Positions 5,344-9,131 of a stretch of 9,131 nt of DNA are shown in pieces. The first letter of the stretch is position 1. Every line of letters begins with the position of its first letter. Origin of the DNA: Methanobacteriota archaeon. GTDB lineage: Archaea; Hydrothermarchaeota; Hydrothermarchaeia; Hydrothermarchaeales; SZUA-236. A program made the translations under genes and the position numbers. The stretch lies in NCBI GenBank assembly GCA_003695745.1, contig RFHW01000108.1, positions 1 to 9,131 on the forward strand, in the 5' to 3' direction. The notes under the pieces were generated by a model. The model was given only the letters and a program-made list of their open reading frames with translations. It had not been told where the DNA came from and searched no databases.

Positions 5344-6508
5344 GAGGCAGAGCCTTTTAAAGGAGGCGAAGAGGCGCATCTTCTCCCTAGCGCCAAGGGA
5401 CCTTGCAGCTGCCCTTGCCATTGAGAACATGGCATGGGGCCTTGGAAAGATGCTCCATGTCCTTGAGGAGGAGGCTTTCTGCGTCTTCACGCCTGACTGC
5501 ACCATAACCAGGAACACAGGCAGGTGGCAGAGCGGCTTCGGCTACGGTTGTCTCATCAGATGGAGGGACGACCTCATCTTCCCTGAGATGAGGCCCAACG
5601 GCTGCGGCATGGTGCTTGCAAGGCTTGACGAGATGCCCGATGAAAAAGGGCTTTTTGAGAGGGTCTCTGCATTGAGCAGCTCTGAGCTTGTCATAGATGG
5701 CACGCCCATAAGGCCTGACTTCGGCAAGGGCAACCACTTCTTTGAGTTCTACACCTCAACAGAGGTGTCGCCAGAGGTTGAAGGGAGGATGCCCCAGGAC
5801 GGCGTCTACGCCATACTCCACTGCTCGGCGCCTGAGAGAAAGCACCTGATCTACGACGCCTTCCCGGATGAAGGCTGGGTGAAGACCCCTCTCGGCATGG
5901 TCCATGTGCTTGAAGGGGGTTCTGCCAGGGAATACCTCAGGCTCTGGAGGGACTTTGAGGGCTTCTGTAAAAAGAGGCGGGAGCTTCTGATGAGGGAGGT
6001 GGCCGATGGCAGATGCGCCATCCTGTCCAACGAGACCCATCAGGGCCTATTCGGGGCAAAGGAGATGAGGCTTGGATGCTACCGCGCCTCTGGCGGCAGC
6101 CTGCTCCCTGTTGCGCTGCGCTGGGACCTCCCGGTCTATGTCATGAGGGGGCGGGAGAACCTCTCGCCTGAGATCCTGGAAAAGCTCGGTTTCCAGAGGA
6201 GGGCCGAGAAACTGGGTCTTGCAGAGGAGCTTGAACACATAAACATCCTCCCCCACGGCGGCGGCTATCGGCTGCCCATACCATACACGCAGCTGAAGGT
6301 CCACGGAAGCGATGGGATGAGATACTTCTCCCTTCAAGAGCCGGGAGATGGGGAAGGCGGGATATCAAGATACGGCAGGATCATATTCACCTCGGCAAGG
6401 GAGCTGCCCTATGACTATCGTGGGAAAAAGGTGATAAGGAAGACCATAGAATACAAGCTTGGCGAGCCAGCGGCAAAGCTCCAGCCCAGGATAACACTGA
6501 AGGTATAG
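5336..6508 (+). CDS. Divergent RtcB-like protein (RNA-splicing ligase family)
   Basis: I assign this 390-residue protein to the RtcB fold by motif order, compared by eye with remembered RtcB sequences. FTPDCT...GFGYG (51-71) matches the PDAH...GYGFPIGG region. Then come NGCGM (88-92) for DIGCG, GKGNHFFEF (130-138) for the GNHF motif, LHCS (161-164) for LHSGS, ETHQG (233-237) for the HN motif, PHGGGYR (306-312) for HGAGR, and a C-terminal AKLQPRITLKV (380-390) for the ARLRPxxxxKG tail. Cys90, His134, His162 and His235 would be metal ligands, and His307 the guanylylated histidine. Differences are Pro87 where RtcB has Asp, Gln236 for Asn, YRASGGSL (249-256) where RtcB has HRKGATRA, and a total about 90 residues shorter than archaeal RtcB. 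True RtcB joins 2',3'-cyclic-phosphate or 3'-phosphate ends to 5'-OH RNA ends using GTP; the substrate here is unknown. The gene overlaps the 58-residue gene by eight bases. Confidence 0.7.
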   Translation: MGERQSLLKEAKRRIFSLAPRDLAAALAIENMAWGLGKMLHVLEEEAFCVFTPDCTITRNTGRWQSGFGYGCLIRWRDDLIFPEMRPNGCGMVLARLDEMPDEKGLFERVSALSSSELVIDGTPIRPDFGKGNHFFEFYTSTEVSPEVEGRMPQDGVYAILHCSAPERKHLIYDAFPDEGWVKTPLGMVHVLEGGSAREYLRLWRDFEGFCKKRRELLMREVADGRCAILSNETHQGLFGAKEMRLGCYRASGGSLLPVALRWDLPVYVMRGRENLSPEILEKLGFQRRAEKLGLAEELEHINILPHGGGYRLPIPYTQLKVHGSDGMRYFSLQEPGDGEGGISRYGRIIFTSARELPYDYRGKKVIRKTIEYKLGEPAAKLQPRITLKV

Positions 6509-6521
6509 GTGGTGTTGCAAG

Positions 6522-7160
6522 ATGATATCGAGAAGACTCTCAGAGGATGAGAAAAAGACCCTTTTGAAGATGGCAGAGTTCATAAAGGACAAACACGCCG
6601 GCTCAGAGGGGCATTCCTATTCCCATGTGATCGAGGTGGCCGAGACCGCTATTGAGATCGCGAAGAAGATCCCGGAGGAGACCGACCCCTTCATAGTGAT
6701 GGCGGGGGCGCTCTTCCACGACATCGGCAGGGTGAACAGGGAAAGCGGCATGCTCCATGGCCTTGAGGGCGGGGCCATCGCAGAGGAGTATCTAGAGTCC
6801 ATCGGCCTTGACCCTGAGACCGTGAACAGGATAACCCGCATCGTGGTGCGCCACACACCCACGTCCATGATCCCTCCTGAGACCGCTGAGGAGAAGGTCG
6901 TCTATGACGCCGACACCCTTGAGAGGCTTGGATGGGTGGGCGTGCTCCGCGGGCTCATGGGCAAGAAAGGCTCCATCGAATCCATCTTTGAAAGGGTCAT
7001 CAAGAAGAGGGAGTCTGACTACGGGAAGCTCCACTATGACGTGAGCAAAGAGATGGGGAAAAGGGACTATGAGGACCTCAAATTCCTCATAGGCAGGATG
7101 AAAGAGGCCCTTGAAAAGAGGAAAGAGGAGATCGAGAGGATAGAGTTCCTGGAGGAATAG
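6522..7160 (+). CDS. HD-domain phosphohydrolase
   Basis: This 212-residue, probably cytosolic protein has the metal-dependent HD signature. His35 (SYSHV, 33-37) is followed by HDIGR (66-70, His66/Asp67), then His79 in MLHGLEGG (77-84), His111 in VVRHTP (108-113) and the closing acidic motif YDADTLERLG (128-137, Asp129/Asp131). The extra histidines suggest a two-metal site. The last third is a long charged helical tail (about 155-212, ending in an E/K/R-rich helix). HD enzymes hydrolyse phosphate mono- or diesters of nucleotides, dNTPs or cyclic nucleotides; the substrate cannot be read from sequence. The ATG is supported by GGTG seven bases upstream and follows the RtcB-like gene by 13 bases, so the two are probably cotranscribed. 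A role in nucleic-acid end or cyclic-phosphate chemistry with that protein is inference. Confidence 0.85.
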   Translation: MISRRLSEDEKKTLLKMAEFIKDKHAGSEGHSYSHVIEVAETAIEIAKKIPEETDPFIVMAGALFHDIGRVNRESGMLHGLEGGAIAEEYLESIGLDPETVNRITRIVVRHTPTSMIPPETAEEKVVYDADTLERLGWVGVLRGLMGKKGSIESIFERVIKKRESDYGKLHYDVSKEMGKRDYEDLKFLIGRMKEALEKRKEEIERIEFLEE

Positions 7161-7209
7161 ACCCTTTTCGCCACAGACCCAAAGGATGTGCTGCCTGCAT
7201 CAGAGGTGG
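7161..7209. other. Convergent intergenic gap without a clear terminator
   Basis: These 49 bases separate the 3' ends of the HD-domain gene and the flavoprotein gene. The only T-run is CTTTT near 7164-7168, which is weak for an archaeal terminator. I see no strong hairpin, RNA gene or open frame. Confidence 0.5.
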
Positions 7210-8322
7210 TCAGAGGATCCCGCCCATGAGCGTCTTCAGGATCCTCCCCTTGGAGTGGGTTATCCCGCCTCTTAGATAGAGCTTCAGCAGCCCTTCAGCC
7301 CTGTCCTTCCCCATTTTGGAGAGCCCTCTTATGAGCCTGTTCCTTGCCCAGTCAGGGCAGTGCACGGCGAGGCGCTGGATGAATCTCATATTGTCATAGA
7401 ACCTCCTCTCACCCTCCACATGCCGGGCGTAGGCCGCAAGCCCCTCCCTCAGGGTCATCTCGCCAGCCAGCACCTTCCCGATGACCCCTCCGCATACCCG
7501 GGCATTCTCAAAGGCCTTTCTAATACCCTCGCCAGAGGTGGGCAGGACCTGATAGCAGGCGTCACCCACCTGAAAGACCCTGTCTTCCACAGGATCCCCA
7601 AGCCCCCGCAGCGGGAGATAGCCGCCGTGGGGCCTCGCCCTCTCACGGCTCATGCCGAGCTCGCCGAGAAAGCGGTCAAGACACTGGAGCGGACGGCCCA
7701 TGTTGAAGCCTCCCAAGCCTATCCGGGCCCTGTCCTCGGCGACAGGGAATATCCAGCCATACCCGCCTTTGATGTATCTCTTGCCGTAGTAGATGTGAAA
7801 GGAGCTGGTATCGCCGTTGAAGGGCAGCTCCACCTCAAGGCCGAAGGCCGGAGGAGGGCCTACCTCCTTTATCTCTCTACCGTTCAACCCCGGGTATCCG
7901 CTGGCGTTGACCACCGTCCTTGAAGTGTATATCACTCCTCCGGCAGCCACCTTGAAGGACCCTTCGGAGCTTATGCCTGTCACCGCCCTTCCAGTAAGGA
8001 TCTCTGCGCTATCCAGCCTCTCGGCAAGGGTCTGGCAGAAGACCCGGTAGTCTATGGTGCAAAAGGCCTCAGGGAGCCTCACCCTTGCGCTGGAGCCGTC
8101 GCTCGAATAAATGGTGAGGTGGTGGAGGGGCTGGAGCACTGCCTCTTCACATCCAAGCCTCTCCATCCACTCAAGGGATGTGCAGCAGGTGGAGCGCTGG
8201 GCCGTGCCAAGCCCCTTCTTCCTTTCTAAGAGGAGGATGTCCCAATCACCGATAAAGTGGGCTGTTGCAAGCCCTGCGAAGCTTCCGCCCACCACTATGG
8301 CATCCCGCTCTTTCCGGCCCAT
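7210..8322 (-). CDS. Geranylgeranyl-reductase-family FAD-dependent oxidoreductase
   Basis: This 370-residue flavoprotein belongs to the family whose members saturate geranylgeranyl chains of archaeal lipids or chlorophyll. The N-terminal Rossmann motif is IVVGGSFAGLATAHFI (9-24), with the acidic end of strand two in LLLERKKGLG (30-39). TVVNASGYPGLNG (136-148) and GYGWIFPVAEDRARIGLGG (187-205) are typical mid-protein segments. VFQVGDACYQVLPTSGEGIRKAFE (249-272) is the second FAD-binding motif, in place of the usual GDAAG...P.TGEGI. The cysteine motif of classical reductases is replaced by STCCTSLEWM (44-53). The helical C-terminus ends LMGGIL. Length is slightly short for the family. The start follows the Cys-rich mini-gene by ten bases, with GAGGT only two bases before the ATG, so translation may depend on reinitiation. 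The substrate may be an isoprenoid lipid or quinone, or something else; that point is uncertain. Confidence 0.82.
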   Translation of the reverse strand: MGRKERDAIVVGGSFAGLATAHFIGDWDILLLERKKGLGTAQRSTCCTSLEWMERLGCEEAVLQPLHHLTIYSSDGSSARVRLPEAFCTIDYRVFCQTLAERLDSAEILTGRAVTGISSEGSFKVAAGGVIYTSRTVVNASGYPGLNGREIKEVGPPPAFGLEVELPFNGDTSSFHIYYGKRYIKGGYGWIFPVAEDRARIGLGGFNMGRPLQCLDRFLGELGMSRERARPHGGYLPLRGLGDPVEDRVFQVGDACYQVLPTSGEGIRKAFENARVCGGVIGKVLAGEMTLREGLAAYARHVEGERRFYDNMRFIQRLAVHCPDWARNRLIRGLSKMGKDRAEGLLKLYLRGGITHSKGRILKTLMGGIL

Positions 8323-8332
8323 ATACCTCTCT

Positions 8333-8401
8333 TCAGCTGCAGCTCTTGCAGCACTTGCATGAGCCGTATCTGGGCTTCTTCACAACTTTTCTGGCCTTCA
8401 T
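8333..8401 (-). CDS. Cysteine-rich 22-residue miniprotein
   Basis: This very short frame starts with ATG at 8401-8399, overlapping the thioredoxin stop as ATGA, and ends with TGA at 8335-8333. A consensus ribosome binding site GGAGGTGA lies nine bases upstream, inside the thioredoxin gene. The peptide has a basic N-terminal half ([12 protein letters not shown], 1-12) and a cysteine cluster CKCCKSC (15-21), with Cys15, Cys17, Cys18 and Cys21. It contains eight Lys or Arg and no acidic residue. The flavoprotein start is ten bases beyond the stop. The cysteine pattern and the position after a copper-exporter gene and a thioredoxin gene suggest a metal-binding or thiol peptide. A leader peptide controlling the flavoprotein gene is the main alternative. 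I know of no named family. Confidence 0.55.
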   Translation of the reverse strand: MKARKVVKKPRYGSCKCCKSCS

Positions 8402-8733
8402 CCTATCCTGTCACCTCCCTTTTGCTTGACTGTTTTCATGAGCATCTCTTCAAAGTCTTCAACTGCTGGCAGTCCGTCGAGCCTTCCAATCTCCACGCCG
8501 TCTTTGTAGAACACGAAAGTTGGAGTGCTCGTGATCTCCAGCTCCTGCGGCACCTCAGGGTTTTTCGTGATGTCAAATCGCACCACCCTGCAGTCCCTGC
8601 CATGTTTTTCCAGAAAATCCATGACACGGGGCTCAACGGCCCTGCAGGGCGGGCAGCCCGGCACCGTGAACCAGACTATGACCGGCTGCGACTCTCCTTT
8701 GACCGCGTCAAGGCTCTCTATCTCAGGGATCAT
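8398..8733 (-). CDS. Thioredoxin-like protein with CPPC active site
   Basis: This single-domain, cytosolic thiol-disulfide protein has 111 residues, normal for thioredoxins, and no signal peptide. The active site is [12 protein letters not shown] (24-35), with Cys27 and Cys30 separated by Pro-Pro instead of the usual Gly-Pro. The cis-proline loop is [12 protein letters not shown] (68-79, Pro71), and [16 protein letters not shown] (50-65) is the standard central strand and helix. A CPPC site normally shifts the redox potential relative to CGPC, and its partner here is unknown. The ATG overlaps the copper-ATPase stop as ATGA and has GGAGG six bases upstream. The gene's own stop overlaps the Cys-rich mini-gene start in the same way. 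The chain of overlaps suggests it keeps thiols or metal sites of the neighbouring products reduced, which is inference. Confidence 0.88.
   Translation of the reverse strand: MIPEIESLDAVKGESQPVIVWFTVPGCPPCRAVEPRVMDFLEKHGRDCRVVRFDITKNPEVPQELEITSTPTFVFYKDGVEIGRLDGLPAVEDFEEMLMKTVKQKGGDRIG
8411..8418 (-). promoter_or_regulatory. Consensus ribosome binding site before the Cys-rich miniprotein
   Basis: On the minus strand this reads GGAGGTGA, the full complement expected for the archaeal 16S 3' end. It sits within the thioredoxin codons for Gly-Gly-Asp (residues 106-108) and ends nine bases before the mini-gene ATG at 8401. The next gene start, at 8322, is 88 bases from it, so it cannot serve that gene directly. 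Confidence 0.65.
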
Positions 8734-9131
8734 GCCCTGCCTCCAGCAGCGCCTCTCTTTATCTCAGGCACATAGCCTTTGAAGAGGAGCGAGTTCGTCA
8801 CCACCGAGACAGAGCTGAAGGCCATGGCAGCCGCCGCCCACTCCGGCCGGAAGACGATGCCGGTGGAGGGGTAGAGCACGCCGGCAGCGACAGGTATGAG
8901 TATGGAGTTGTATATGAGGGCCCAGAAGAGGTTCTGCTTCACCTTCCCAAGGGTCCTGCCTGAGAGCTGCATCGCCGCAACCACGTCGCGGAGGTCGTCC
9001 TTCATGAGCACGATCTCACCGCTCTCGATGGCCACGTCGGTTCCGCTTCCAATGGCTATGCCGGCATCTGCCTGAGCCAGAGCAGGCGCATCGTTTATCC
9101 CGTCTCCGACGAAGGCCACGATCTCACCCTC
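8730..9131 (-). CDS. copA: Cu+-exporting P1B-type ATPase, C-terminal part (cut by window edge)
   Basis: Only the last 133 residues are in the window; the frame is open to the right edge. The fragment starts in the P-domain hinge with [24 protein letters not shown], which binds the catalytic Mg2+. It continues through [15 protein letters not shown] and ends with the last two membrane helices. The penultimate helix contains YNSILIP, matching the Cu+-type signature YN-x4-P, and the last contains MAFSS, matching M-x2-SS. Both mark the Cu+/Ag+ subgroup (P1B-1) rather than Zn2+ or Co2+ pumps. The enzyme spends ATP to export cytosolic Cu+. The tail ends with a short basic stretch and GGRA and carries no C-terminal metal-binding domain. 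Its stop overlaps the thioredoxin start by four bases, so the two are translationally coupled. Confidence 0.9.
   Translation of the reverse strand, partial: EGEIVAFVGDGINDAPALAQADAGIAIGSGTDVAIESGEIVLMKDDLRDVVAAMQLSGRTLGKVKQNLFWALIYNSILIPVAAGVLYPSTGIVFRPEWAAAAMAFSSVSVVTNSLLFKGYVPEIKRGAAGGRA

Noticed and set aside
5336..6508. Reading Tyr249 in YRASGGSL as replacement of the guanylylated histidine
   Set aside because: That segment corresponds to the HRKGATRA motif, not the nucleotidylated site. The HGAGR motif matches PHGGGYR at 306-312 with a fitting distance to the C-terminus, so the catalytic histidine appears retained as His307.
7161..7209. Terminator or small RNA in the convergent gap
   Set aside because: A single run of four T and no stable hairpin; nothing beyond chance.
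8257..8775. Plus-strand frame across the thioredoxin and mini-gene region
   Set aside because: It crosses three minus-strand genes with overlapping starts and stops, has no recognisable domain and no ribosome binding site.
1..9131. Mobile element, CRISPR array, tRNA or defence island
   Set aside because: No inverted terminal repeats, transposase or integrase motifs, regularly spaced repeats or tRNA-like cloverleaf segments are visible, and intergenic space is under 70 bases everywhere.

Overview
The window is a compact, GC-rich stretch of archaeal, most probably euryarchaeal, chromosome. The clade markers are a CDP-archaeol synthase, an archaeal-type riboflavin-pathway reductase, a geranylgeranyl-reductase-family flavoprotein and a two-gene ADP-forming acyl-CoA synthetase. 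The signals are archaeal too: TATA boxes sit about 25 nt before starts that lack a ribosome binding site, and other starts carry GGTGA or GGAGGTGA. The sequence alone does not fix the lineage. Nearly all of it is coding. No stretch over 300 bases lacks a gene, and I see no tRNA, rRNA, CRISPR array, insertion sequence or phage-like element.

Layout. (1) 13-1181, minus strand: arfC (riboflavin/F420/F430-precursor pathway) then carS (archaeal lipid synthesis), with a possible next gene starting at the left edge. (2) 1250-1534, plus: a small membrane protein diverging from arfC across one shared AT-rich promoter. (3) 1547-3004, minus: pyruvate kinase, with an active-site signature suggesting K+-independent catalysis. 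(4) 3058-7160, plus: a tightly packed five-gene run. It encodes the ADP-forming acetyl-CoA synthetase alpha and beta subunits, an unknown 58-residue charged helical protein, a divergent RtcB-like protein (RNA ligase family) and an HD-domain phosphohydrolase. (5) 7210-9131, minus: the 3' end of a Cu+-exporting P1B-type ATPase, a thioredoxin with a CPPC active site, a 22-residue cysteine-rich miniprotein and a geranylgeranyl-reductase-like flavoprotein.

How they work together. Pyruvate kinase and the acetyl-CoA synthetase are divergently transcribed from a 53-bp gap. Both make ATP by substrate-level phosphorylation, so joint control is plausible. The three genes after the synthetase are coupled by overlaps or a 13-base gap. 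An RtcB-like protein beside an HD phosphohydrolase suggests a nucleic-acid or nucleotide end-processing module. The copper ATPase, thioredoxin and Cys-rich peptide genes overlap by four bases each and look like a metal or thiol module. The two best candidates for undescribed biology are the RtcB-like/58-residue/HD cassette and the Cys-rich miniprotein.
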